From NCBI GenBank assembly GCA_905182255.1, contig CAJJAH010000002.1:1-64000 (forward strand): a stretch of DNA of 64,000 nucleotides. Reading direction: 5' to 3'. The position numbers and the translations under genes were made by a program. Position 1 is the first letter of the stretch, and each line of letters opens with the position of its first letter. This DNA is from Cryomorphaceae bacterium BACL11 MAG-121001-bin54. Lineage in GTDB: Bacteria; Bacteroidota; Bacteroidia; Flavobacteriales; BACL11. Shown here one piece after another: positions 14,765 to 23,032 of this stretch. Under the pieces are notes generated by a model, which saw only the letters and a program-made list of their open reading frames with translations, was not told the origin of the DNA and did no database searches.

Positions 14765-16120
14765 ATGGGGTTATTTGGAAAAAAATCAGAAGGTGGATTA
14801 ATGGATGTTATACGTTGTGATGAACAAGAATATCTTGTTTGGAAATGGCGACCATCTGGAGAAGCAGATTTTACAAAAAAGGAAAATGCGATTCGTTATG
14901 GTAGTAATCTAAGGATCAAAGATGGAGAGCTTGCTGTTTTTGTATATAAGAAGGATGAAGGTGAAAATCAAGATTTTATTATTGGACCTCATGATCAATC
15001 ATTAAAAACTGCAAACTTCCCTGTTTTAGCAAGTATTGTTGGACTTGCTTTTGGTGGAAAATCCCCTTTTCAAGCAGAAATATATTTTATAAATCTTTCA
15101 GGTAATATTCAAATAAGATTCGGTATTCCGTATTTTGATGTTTTTGATCCTCGATTTATGGACTTTGCTGTACCTATGGCTGCTAGAGGAACTCTTACAT
15201 TTAATATTACAGATTATAAAGGTTTTATTAAATTAAATCGCTTAATAAATTTTGAATTGGATAACTTTAAAAAGCAAATTAAGGATGCTTTAACGAAATA
15301 TATTAAAGGTGTTGTTACAAATATACCTTCAGATAATGGTATGCCTGTTTTACAGATGGAAAGAAAGATGCTAGAAGTTAATGATTTGGTTTCTAAATAT
15401 TTAGGTCCTCGTTTAGAAGCAGATTTTGGTATTAATATGAAGGCATTAGATATTTCACATTTAGAATGTGATAAGGATGCAAAGGGATATGCTGAATTAA
15501 GAAAAGTTACTTCAGAACAAGTTACTAAAACTATTGCTGGACAGACAGACATTAATATTAAAAATCTTAAGGATACTCAAGAAATTAATGCAAAAAATAT
15601 GAATGAAACTTTACGAATTCAAAGAGAAGAAGCACAAAGAGCTCAGAAACTACAGACTGAATCTCAAAATATTTCTGTTCATCAGTTGAATCAACAGACA
15701 GAAGTAGCAAAAACTGCAGCTGAAAGTATGGGTAAAATGGGTTCTGGTGGCGGAGATGGTTCTGGTGGAGGTGGCGGTGGCGGAATGATGGATCCTGGAT
15801 CAATGATGGCAAGTATGGCTATGGGTGGAGCAGTTGGCTCTGGAATGGCTGGTGCTGTTGGTGGGATGATGCAAGGCATGAATCAAGATAAACAAACTCC
15901 TCCTCCTCCTCCTCAAGTTCAGTATAATATTTCTGTTGGTGGACAAAAGAGTGGCCCTTTTGGTTGGGATATATTAAAGGAAATGGTACAAAGCAGTCAA
16001 ATCACAAAAGACACATATGTTTGGAAACAAGGAATGGAAAAATGGGAGTTTGCAAAAGATGTTGAGGAATTATCTTCACTATTTGGATCAATAGCACCTC
16101 CACCACCACCATTACCTTAA
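14765..16120 (+). CDS. SPFH-domain (virion core/YdjI-like) protein with C-terminal GYF_2
   Basis: 451 residues. Residues ~5-300 match the bacterial SPFH/virion-core protein family: an N-terminal MGLFGKKSEGGLMDVIRCDEQ, then FIIGPHDQSLKTANFPV, IQIRFGIPYFDVFDPRFMDF, and a coiled coil around 255-310 (NIKNLKDTQEINAKNMNETL). A low-complexity Gly/Met hinge and a PPPPPP stretch lead to a GYF_2 domain at ~390-440 (SGPFGWDILKEMVQSSQITKDTYVWKQG). SPFH proteins form membrane-associated oligomers, and GYF_2 domains bind proline-rich or partner proteins. The protein supplies both a GYF domain and proline runs, so self-association is plausible. Confidence 0.82.
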   Translation: MGLFGKKSEGGLMDVIRCDEQEYLVWKWRPSGEADFTKKENAIRYGSNLRIKDGELAVFVYKKDEGENQDFIIGPHDQSLKTANFPVLASIVGLAFGGKSPFQAEIYFINLSGNIQIRFGIPYFDVFDPRFMDFAVPMAARGTLTFNITDYKGFIKLNRLINFELDNFKKQIKDALTKYIKGVVTNIPSDNGMPVLQMERKMLEVNDLVSKYLGPRLEADFGINMKALDISHLECDKDAKGYAELRKVTSEQVTKTIAGQTDINIKNLKDTQEINAKNMNETLRIQREEAQRAQKLQTESQNISVHQLNQQTEVAKTAAESMGKMGSGGGDGSGGGGGGGMMDPGSMMASMAMGGAVGSGMAGAVGGMMQGMNQDKQTPPPPPQVQYNISVGGQKSGPFGWDILKEMVQSSQITKDTYVWKQGMEKWEFAKDVEELSSLFGSIAPPPPPLP

Positions 16121-16143
16121 ATATTAACTAAAATAAATATATT

Positions 16144-16500
16144 ATGAATGATAGTAATTTTTTTTCAATGGATAGGTTAGTCGAATTTGGTATGGGTTTA
16201 ACTGTTGCTCAGCAAATGATTAAAACAATGAATGAATCTATGACAACTATGCATATACCTGGTGCAATGAATTCTATGGATAAGCCTCAGCAAATTTTTT
16301 TTTATGTAATAATTGAAGATAAGCAAGCAGGTCCTTTTTCTGAAAATGAATTAGCTAGATTAATTTCAGAAAAAAAAGTTGTTAAAGAAACTTATGTTTG
16401 GTTGCCTAGTTTACCAAGTTGGAAAATGGCAGAACAGATTCCTGAAGTTTTAAAATTAGTTGCTCTAGCTCCACCTCCTTTTAATTTAAATAAATTATGA
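16144..16500 (+). CDS. Short GYF_2-domain protein
   Basis: 118 residues. The N-terminal ~50 residues are Met-rich and amphipathic (MGLTVAQQMIKTMNESM). The C-terminal ~60 residues form a second GYF_2 domain (FFYVIIEDKQAGPFSENELARLISEKKVVKETYVW), clearly related to the C-terminus of the SPFH protein upstream and ending with a PPPF motif. Probably a partner of the SPFH protein. It overlaps the next gene by 4 bp (ATGA). Confidence 0.78.
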   Translation: MNDSNFFSMDRLVEFGMGLTVAQQMIKTMNESMTTMHIPGAMNSMDKPQQIFFYVIIEDKQAGPFSENELARLISEKKVVKETYVWLPSLPSWKMAEQIPEVLKLVALAPPPFNLNKL

Positions 16501-16841
16501 AATTAAATTTTGTAAATCTTTTTATAGCTCTTTTAATATCTACCTTATTGTCTTGCGGTTTGTTTAGCTTTAATAAATCAGAAAATGATATGTTATTAAC
16601 TTTAGGAGGTTTTCTGTGCTTTCTATTAACATTAGTTATTTCAATGGGAGTTGATTTTCAAAGGCTAAGAACTACAACAAATATTCGTGTTGTTTCTATT
16701 TTTTTCTTTTTAATTACCTTAGTAAGTAATTTAATTTTTGCAAATTTTATTTTTAATGTTCCTCTTTATATTATTATAAATGGAGTACTTATACTTATTT
16801 ATATTTTTATTGCAAAATCTATTTACACCTCAAAACAATAA
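16497..16841 (+). CDS. Small four-helix membrane protein
   Basis: 114 residues with about four hydrophobic segments (residues ~7-25, 33-50, 63-84, 88-108). The overlap with the GYF_2 gene points to a shared function as the membrane component of the TerB/SPFH/GYF module. No family recognised. A Cys follows the first segment (LLSCGLF), but the later transmembrane helices argue against a lipoprotein. Confidence 0.65.
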   Translation: MKLNFVNLFIALLISTLLSCGLFSFNKSENDMLLTLGGFLCFLLTLVISMGVDFQRLRTTTNIRVVSIFFFLITLVSNLIFANFIFNVPLYIIINGVLILIYIFIAKSIYTSKQ

Positions 16842-16847
16842 ATAATA

Positions 16848-16922
16848 AAAACAAAACCCAATATTCCATTCATTGAAATCTATGATGATAGAACAGTAGA
16901 GAAAAGAATAGTTATTGAATAA
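16848..16922 (+). pseudogene. Orphan C-terminal tail of the secreted family
   Basis: In frame to TAA at 16920-16922 it reads NIPFIEIYDDRTVEKRIVIE, nearly the same as the last residues of gene 12886. There is no upstream reading frame. This is the detached 3' end of a lost family member. Confidence 0.75.
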
Positions 16923-16937
16923 AACAAAAGATTAACA

Positions 16938-17000
16938 ATGAAAAAACTACTAATTATATTACTTTGTTTAACTATGATTGGGCTTGAGTTAGAATATTAA
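16938..17000 (+). pseudogene. Orphan signal-peptide head of the secreted family
   Basis: The leader AAAAGATTAACA and the codons MKKLLIILLCLTMIGLELEY* reproduce the family signal peptide, then stop. It directly follows the orphan tail at 16848, so a tail and a head remain side by side with no body. Confidence 0.7.
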
Positions 17001-17004
17001 GATT

Positions 17005-17727
17005 ATGTATAAAAAAATAATCTCTTTTATTTTAGTAATAATTTTTATTTATCTGTTATTTTATTTTATTCCAATTTATAAAGGCAATTCTAAAGCGATT
17101 TTTAATAATTATCAAAAATTATGGGCTCATAGAGTATTGGATGTTAATGATGCTAATAATAAGTTTGTAAATTTTAAAGGAATAGAGATTGATGTTTTTT
17201 TTGAAATAGAAAAAAATGTTTTTGATGTAAGACATCATGGTAAATATAGAGGCAATACTCTATTAAATTTTCTAAGGAATATAAATGATAAAGAATTATT
17301 TATTTGGATTGATTTAAAAAATCTAAACAATAAAAATGTTCTAGCTATACGTGATAGATTAAGTGTAATAATTGATAGTGGTGTAAATAAAGAACATCTA
17401 TTAATTGAATCTAAGAATATAGAATTGTTAGAGGTATTACAAAATGAAGGGTTTTATGTAAGTTATTGGTTACCAAATTTTAATCTTATCAAGAGTACCT
17501 ATGAAGTTTTTCAAGTGAAAAATGATTTAATAAAATATAAACCAAATGCGATATCATGTTCTTATCATAATGTTGATTTTTACTCTAGGAAATTCCCAAA
17601 ATATAATTTACATTGTTGGACAAACGGCCTAGAAGAAGGAAGAGATAACTTGAAAGTTTTTAAAATTAGCTTAAGGGATAATGTTAAGGTTATCTTAGTA
17701 GATTTTGAAAATAATTTTATACAATAA
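17005..17727 (+). CDS. Membrane-anchored GDPD-like (PLC-like phosphodiesterase) protein
   Basis: 240 residues. A hydrophobic N-terminal anchor (residues ~5-25) precedes a domain resembling glycerophosphodiester phosphodiesterases: AHR (His42-Arg43), GIEIDVFFE (Glu61, Asp63) and a further His pair (RHHG, ~77-78) correspond to the metal and catalytic positions, followed by FIWIDLKN. The protein is shorter than typical GDPD and the usual PENT segment is absent, so substrate and activity are uncertain. It starts right after the orphan head at 16938 and lies convergent to the membrane-protein gene at 17763. Confidence 0.6.
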   Translation: MYKKIISFILVIIFIYLLFYFIPIYKGNSKAIFNNYQKLWAHRVLDVNDANNKFVNFKGIEIDVFFEIEKNVFDVRHHGKYRGNTLLNFLRNINDKELFIWIDLKNLNNKNVLAIRDRLSVIIDSGVNKEHLLIESKNIELLEVLQNEGFYVSYWLPNFNLIKSTYEVFQVKNDLIKYKPNAISCSYHNVDFYSRKFPKYNLHCWTNGLEEGRDNLKVFKISLRDNVKVILVDFENNFIQ

Positions 17728-17762
17728 ATTATTTAGTCATTATAAAATCTTAGCATAAATTT

Positions 17763-18329
17763 TTACTGCTTTCTAAACGAATTAGCCAATATTAAAATAA
17801 TTATAGACTGTAATACTACTAAAAAGTAATGTAAGATATTAATTTGAATCTTGGCATCATTAATGTTAAAACCATATTCAAGTGCTTTGTAAAATAAAAA
17901 AGAGAGGCCTAATCCTAATAAATAGCCCAATTGCTTATTTATGTCAATTCTTCCTATAAATACTTTATCTTTTGCAACTAGAGTTTCTGCTCTAACCAAA
18001 TACCCTCCAAAAATAAAAGTTAACTGATAGCCCATGTATACTAATAGAGCTGAAGTAAACGTGTATTGTAAAATCATAAATAGTATTAAAGTAAACAGCA
18101 TTATTATTTCAACTCCCAATGAGATTTGAAAAAATTTTCTGATATTTAACAATCTGTCATAAAATTTAGCAATAACTAACATTGCTGCAGCTAGAACAAT
18201 GCCACCTAAGGAATATATTGAAGGGTCTGAAAGTGGTTGGTAAATAGTAAATAATATACCAATTGATAAACCTGTAAAAGATGAATTTAGTAATTTATAC
18301 CAAAGAAAATATTTCTCATTTAACTTCAA
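17763..18329 (-). CDS. Integral membrane protein, partial-MFS-like
   Basis: 188 residues with about five or six transmembrane helices and a central cytoplasmic stretch (RAETLVAKDKVFIGRIDINKQLG). The layout recalls half of a major-facilitator protein, but no transporter signature is firm. The start lies 12 bp after the gap stop on the same strand, so it is probably cotranscribed with gap. Function unknown. Confidence 0.55.
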   Translation of the reverse strand: MKLNEKYFLWYKLLNSSFTGLSIGILFTIYQPLSDPSIYSLGGIVLAAAMLVIAKFYDRLLNIRKFFQISLGVEIIMLFTLILFMILQYTFTSALLVYMGYQLTFIFGGYLVRAETLVAKDKVFIGRIDINKQLGYLLGLGLSFLFYKALEYGFNINDAKIQINILHYFLVVLQSIIILILANSFRKQ

Positions 18330-18341
18330 CTTTAGTGCCTA

Positions 18342-19781
18342 TTAATAGTAGGTTAACCTTCTTACTTTAGCAATTTGTTTTGCCAGACGTATAACTTGCT
18401 TAGTGTAGCCAAACTCATTATCATACCAAATATAAAGTACAATATCTTCACCATCTTCAGTGACAATAGTCGCTTTACTATCATAAACAGAGCAACAATT
18501 ATTTCCAATTATATCAGTAGATACTAATTCAGGATCAATTTGATAGTTAATTTGATTTACTAAATTTCCATTTAGAGCTGCCTCTCTCATTGTTTCATTA
18601 ATGTCAATTAATGATGTAGGCTTATTTAGGTTAAGTTTTAAAATTGCTAGTGAAACATTTGGTGTAGGAACGCGAACGGCATTTGCTGAAAGTTTTCCAG
18701 CTAAAGAAGGTATTACTTTAGTAACGGCATTACCTGCTCCTGTAGAAGTGATTACCATGTTAATTGCTGCTGACCTTCCTCTTCTCGGTTTTTTGTGCAT
18801 ATTGTCTAACAAATTTTGATCATTTGTATAAGAATGAACAGTTTCTAAATGTCCTTTGTTTACGCCATATTTGTTTTCTACAACATGCAAAATAGGAGCA
18901 ATGCAGTTTGTCGTACAAGAAGCTGCTGAAAAAATATCTATTTTATCAACATCAATATCTTTAGAGTTAATTCCGTAAACTATATTTGGAATTCCTTTTC
19001 CAGGAGCTGTTAATAATACTTTACTAACTCCTTTTGATTGTAAGTGTCTTGATAGAGCCTCTTTGTCAGTAAAAGCTCCAGTATTGTCAATTAATAATGC
19101 ATTTTCAATTTCATACTTAGTATAGTCAATATCTTCAGGATTACCTCCATCAATAAATTTTATAACTTGTCCGTTGACAATTATAGCTTGGTTAACTAAA
19201 TCAACATCAACAACACCTTTAAAAGCTCCATGAACAGAGTCGTTTCTTAATAAATCAGCTCTTTTAATAATTTGAGCATCAGATAGTTTTCTTACAACTA
19301 TAGCTTTTAGCCTTAATTGCTGACCTTTTCCTGCTTGTTTTATAAGCTCTCTAGCAGCTAATCTTCCAATTCTGCCGAATCCATAAAGTATAACATCTTT
19401 TGGTTTAACATTATGCTTGTCTGGGCCAATAAAGTTAGCAAGTTTTATAGATAGGAAAGAATTCATATCTGTGCCTCCTTGCTCAAAATATTCAGCACTC
19501 AGCAATCCAATGTCTATTTTTGAAGGAGCCAAGTTAAGTTTTAACATTTCTTCAGCTAATGCAGCGGCTATTTCAATATTTACTGTTCTGTTTACTACGT
19601 TGTTAGAATAAGAAATAGAATTCATTAATTCCGAAACCCCAATTTCTAATAGTTGATTTCTAAAAAGAATTAATTCAATTCCTTTATCATACATTAATGT
19701 TCCTACAGAGTTTAACAAATTTACTCCTAATTTTTCTTTATTTACCCAATTATTCAATTGTGTTTCATAAGATTCTGACAT
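18342..19781 (-). CDS. gap: Glyceraldehyde-3-phosphate dehydrogenase, long form
   Basis: 479 residues, versus ~335 for classic GAPDH. An N-terminal helical extension of ~130 residues precedes the Rossmann domain (VILYGFGRIGRLAARELI). The catalytic Cys lies in SAASCTTNCIAPI (about residue 288), followed by HSYTNDQNLLD, RRGRSAAINMV and the C-terminal WYDNEFGYTKQ. It interconverts glyceraldehyde-3-phosphate and 1,3-bisphosphoglycerate in central carbon metabolism. Long-form homologues are found in Bacteroidota. A minus-strand TACTTTTG box lies upstream. Confidence 0.93.
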   Translation of the reverse strand: MSESYETQLNNWVNKEKLGVNLLNSVGTLMYDKGIELILFRNQLLEIGVSELMNSISYSNNVVNRTVNIEIAAALAEEMLKLNLAPSKIDIGLLSAEYFEQGGTDMNSFLSIKLANFIGPDKHNVKPKDVILYGFGRIGRLAARELIKQAGKGQQLRLKAIVVRKLSDAQIIKRADLLRNDSVHGAFKGVVDVDLVNQAIIVNGQVIKFIDGGNPEDIDYTKYEIENALLIDNTGAFTDKEALSRHLQSKGVSKVLLTAPGKGIPNIVYGINSKDIDVDKIDIFSAASCTTNCIAPILHVVENKYGVNKGHLETVHSYTNDQNLLDNMHKKPRRGRSAAINMVITSTGAGNAVTKVIPSLAGKLSANAVRVPTPNVSLAILKLNLNKPTSLIDINETMREAALNGNLVNQINYQIDPELVSTDIIGNNCCSVYDSKATIVTEDGEDIVLYIWYDNEFGYTKQVIRLAKQIAKVRRLTYY

Positions 19782-19809
19782 ACGATTTATTTTAGTTATA
19801 AAAGAGTTG

Positions 19810-19817
19810 CAAAAGTA
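19810..19817 (-). promoter_or_regulatory. -7 box for gap
   Basis: The minus strand reads TACTTTTG (TAnnTTTG), 28 bp before the gap start. Confidence 0.5.
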
Positions 19818-19955
19818 AGTTTTATAAATATATCTACCTAAAGTAACTGAAAAAAATAACTATTTGGGAAATGCTATTTATTGTTGTCCTTTCATGATTA
19901 TTAAAAACTAACAACTAATAACTTATAACCAGTAAGTATTTTCTATTTTTACAAA

Positions 19956-20729
19956 ATGATTATAGAATTTTACAAATATCAAGGTACAGGAAATGATTTT
20001 ATCATGATTGATGATAGAGAAAAAGAATTCGACCTTAGCGATAATAATTTGATTGCTGCACTATGTGAGAGAAGAATGGGAATTGGTGCTGATGGTTTAA
20101 TTTTATTGCGTGAGCATGAAACCCTTGATTTTGAAATGATTTATTTTAATTCTGACGGAAAGCAGTCTAGTATGTGTGGAAATGGAGGTAGATGCATAGT
20201 TGCCTTTGCTCAAATGTTAGAAATGATTGAAAATGAAACTACTTTTATGGCAATTGATGGTCAGCATAAAGGTAGATTAATGTATGATGGTATTTATTTA
20301 CAAATGCAAGACGTTAATCAAATTGAAGGTGTCGGTGATGGCTTAGTATTAAATACCGGATCTCCTCATTATATTGAAATGGTTGATGATTTGATGAGTA
20401 TTGATATTTCTAAACAAGGTAGAAAGATAAGAAATTCATTGCCTTTTAAAAAGGATGGAATAAATGTTAATTTTGTTTTGGATGCTAATGATTTACAAGT
20501 ACGTACTTATGAAAGAGGTGTTGAGGAAGAAACATTAAGCTGTGGTACAGGCGTAGTTGCTACAGCTATAGCTATGCACTATGCAAAATGTATTGAAGAA
20601 AATCTGGTGAATATTAAAACTAATGGGGGAGAGCTGACTGTGAGCTTTGAAGAGTTTAATGGTGGTTACCGTAATATTTGGTTGAGTGGAGAGGCTAGTA
20701 TGGTTTTTGCTGGCGAATTTGCATGTTAG
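19956..20729 (+). CDS. dapF: Diaminopimelate epimerase
   Basis: 257 residues. It has the DapF hallmarks: KYQGTGNDFIMID at the N-terminus, the first catalytic Cys in SSMCGNGGRCIV, and the second in EETLSCGTGVVATA. It converts LL- to meso-diaminopimelate for lysine and peptidoglycan synthesis in the cytosol. The last bases (ATGTTAG) contain the start of the acetyltransferase gene, so the two overlap by 7 bp and are coupled. Confidence 0.95.
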   Translation: MIIEFYKYQGTGNDFIMIDDREKEFDLSDNNLIAALCERRMGIGADGLILLREHETLDFEMIYFNSDGKQSSMCGNGGRCIVAFAQMLEMIENETTFMAIDGQHKGRLMYDGIYLQMQDVNQIEGVGDGLVLNTGSPHYIEMVDDLMSIDISKQGRKIRNSLPFKKDGINVNFVLDANDLQVRTYERGVEEETLSCGTGVVATAIAMHYAKCIEENLVNIKTNGGELTVSFEEFNGGYRNIWLSGEASMVFAGEFAC

Positions 20730-21190
20730 AATCTTCTCTAATAAGTCTTAGGACTTTAGAAATTAATGATTTAGATTTTCTATTTTCATTAGAAAATGAT
20801 AAATCAATTTGGTCCGTTAGTGGTACAACTGAACCTTATTCACTAGAACAACTTGCAAACTACATAACTCATGCAACTGAAGATATTGCTATTTCTGAGC
20901 AATTTAGATTTGTGATTGATTGGAATGGAAAAGCAATAGGTTGTATTGATTTGTATGATTATAATTTTAAAAAGAAAAATGCAGCTGTAGGAATAGTTAT
21001 TCTTAAAGAATATAGAAAAAAAGGTTTTGCTAAGCAGTCACTTACTTTACTTGTTAAGTACGCTTGGGATAAATTAAATTTGAAGCAATTGCGTACAGAA
21101 ATTTCTTCTTCTAATAAAGAAAGTTTAGCTTTATTTCATTCCGGAGGTTTTGAGATGGTGCGACATAATAATTATATTTTGAATAGATGA
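20723..21190 (+). CDS. GNAT family N-acetyltransferase (RimJ/RimL type)
   Basis: 155 residues. The N-terminus LISLRTLEINDLDFLF, the central AIGCIDLYDY and the acetyl-CoA-binding EYRKKGFAKQSLTLLVKYAW followed by NKESLALFHSGGFE match RimJ/RimL-type acetyltransferases. Acceptor unknown. It overlaps dapF upstream and the cytochrome-like gene downstream (ATGA), forming a tight dapF-GNAT-multiheme-mltG run. Confidence 0.85.
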   Translation: MLESSLISLRTLEINDLDFLFSLENDKSIWSVSGTTEPYSLEQLANYITHATEDIAISEQFRFVIDWNGKAIGCIDLYDYNFKKKNAAVGIVILKEYRKKGFAKQSLTLLVKYAWDKLNLKQLRTEISSSNKESLALFHSGGFEMVRHNNYILNR

Positions 21191-23031
21191 AAACTAGTTT
21201 TTTACTATTTATTTTTTCTATCCTATTGTTTTCCTGTCAAACTGGAGAGGTAAGTAATTATACTGAATATTTAAATCACAATGATACTGTTAAGTATGTT
21301 GGTAAACAGGAGTGCAGGGCTTGTCATGCTGAAATCTATGATTCTTATATGCAAACAGGAATGGGGAAATCTTTTCACTTCGCAACAAAAGAACATTCGG
21401 CTTTAACCGGTACTGAAATGCCAATTATTAATGATACTATTAAAAATTTATCTTACAAACCATTCTGGAAAAATGATAGTCTATATTTGAAAGAATTTCG
21501 AATAAAAGGCAATGATACTACTCATCAACTCATCAAAAAAGTAAATTATAAAATAGGAAGTGGACAACATACAAATTCTCACTTATTTGAAATTAATGGC
21601 TATTTACATCAAATGCCATATACTTATTATACCCAAAATAAAATTGCAGATTTACCTCCAGGATTTGAAAATGGAAATAATACACGTTTTTCACGTGAAA
21701 TTGGTTTAGAGTGTATAAGTTGCCATAATTCCTACCCTGATCATGTTGATGGCTCACTTAACAAATATGATGCTATACCTAGCGGAATAGATTGTGAAAG
21801 ATGTCATGGGCCAGGCGAGATACATGTAAAACAAAAGTTGGCGGGTAATATTATTGATACTTCGAAGTACATAGATTATTCAATTGTAAATCCTAAAAGA
21901 TTACCATTGGATTTACAGTTTGATGTCTGTCAAAGATGTCATTTACAAGGTACTGCAGTATTGGCTAATGGAAAAACATTTACTGATTTTAAACCAGGTA
22001 AGCATTTAAATGATGTGATGGATGTCTATCTGCCAAAGTATGAGAATGAAGAGTCATTCATAATGGCTTCTCATGTAGAAAGATTAAAGCAAAGTGCTTG
22101 TTTTAAAACAGCTGAAATAACTTGTATTACATGCCATGATCCACATAATAGTATAAATAATGTATCCACAGCCTATTTTGATAACAAATGTATGCAATGT
22201 CATAGTGATTGTAAAGACGAGCAAACTCAAAATTGCACTTCTTGCCACATGTCAACGTCAACAACCACTGACATACAGCATGTAAGTATTTCTGACCATA
22301 AAATATCAATTCCTTCAACTATTAAAAAGAAAAAAGGAAAATTCTTAGGATTGTTTGCCATTAATAATGATTTTCCAACTAATTTATCTAAAGCAAAAGC
22401 TTATTTAAAGCGTTTTGAAAGTTTTGAGCAAAACCCAATCTACTTGGATAGTGCATTAGTTTATCTTAATCTAACAACAATTGACTTCCCTGCTTATATT
22501 CAATATTTTTATCTTAAGAATGATGCTAAAGGTCTAGTGAATTTTGTAATGAGTAATACTATTGATAGTCTAATGTATAAAAAGAGTGACTTGGCATTGG
22601 CTTATAGTAGAATGGCTGAAATGTTCGCGTTAAAAAATTTGACATTGGATGCTAAAAGTTATTATGATAAGTCAGTTTATCTAATGCCGTTTGTAATAGA
22701 CTACAAGTTAAAGCTTGGAGCTTTTCTAATTGATAATAATCAAATAATGGCAGCTAAGGTAATTTTTGAAACTGCATTAGCACTTAATCCAACTCATAAA
22801 GAAATACACCTTAATCTAGGATATATATATATATTACAGCAAAATTTTATATTAGCAGATTTGTATTTGAAACAGGCTATTGCTTTAGATCCTGATTATA
22901 TATTAGCATATGAAAATTTAGTTCTTTGTGCGCAAATTCAAAATAATTTGATAAATGTAAAAGCGTATTTAAATAAAATTTTAGAAATTGTCCCAGATTA
23001 CAATTCTAGTTTAATTTTAGAAAACCTTTAA
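21187..23031 (+). CDS. Multiheme c-type cytochrome-like lipoprotein with TPR domain
   Basis: 614 residues. The lipoprotein signal peptide (LLFSCQTGE) places it at the periplasmic or outer-membrane face. Residues ~40-360 carry seven CxxCH heme-binding motifs (CRACH, CISCH, CERCH, CQRCH, CITCH, CMQCH, CTSCH), with further His residues that could be axial ligands. The C-terminal ~200 residues are TPRs (AALALNPTHKEIHLNLGYIY-like repeats). The arrangement resembles multiheme cytochrome/TPR proteins of the cytochrome c554 type in Bacteroidota, probably involved in periplasmic electron transfer. The redox partner cannot be read from the context, since the neighbours are dapF and mltG. Confidence 0.82.
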   Translation: MKTSFLLFIFSILLFSCQTGEVSNYTEYLNHNDTVKYVGKQECRACHAEIYDSYMQTGMGKSFHFATKEHSALTGTEMPIINDTIKNLSYKPFWKNDSLYLKEFRIKGNDTTHQLIKKVNYKIGSGQHTNSHLFEINGYLHQMPYTYYTQNKIADLPPGFENGNNTRFSREIGLECISCHNSYPDHVDGSLNKYDAIPSGIDCERCHGPGEIHVKQKLAGNIIDTSKYIDYSIVNPKRLPLDLQFDVCQRCHLQGTAVLANGKTFTDFKPGKHLNDVMDVYLPKYENEESFIMASHVERLKQSACFKTAEITCITCHDPHNSINNVSTAYFDNKCMQCHSDCKDEQTQNCTSCHMSTSTTTDIQHVSISDHKISIPSTIKKKKGKFLGLFAINNDFPTNLSKAKAYLKRFESFEQNPIYLDSALVYLNLTTIDFPAYIQYFYLKNDAKGLVNFVMSNTIDSLMYKKSDLALAYSRMAEMFALKNLTLDAKSYYDKSVYLMPFVIDYKLKLGAFLIDNNQIMAAKVIFETALALNPTHKEIHLNLGYIYILQQNFILADLYLKQAIALDPDYILAYENLVLCAQIQNNLINVKAYLNKILEIVPDYNSSLILENL

Positions 23032-23032
23032 A

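Noticed and set aside
15585-15879. Minus-strand Pro/His-rich ORFs opposite the SPFH gene
   Set aside because: They are antisense readings of the Gly/Met and coiled-coil coding regions.
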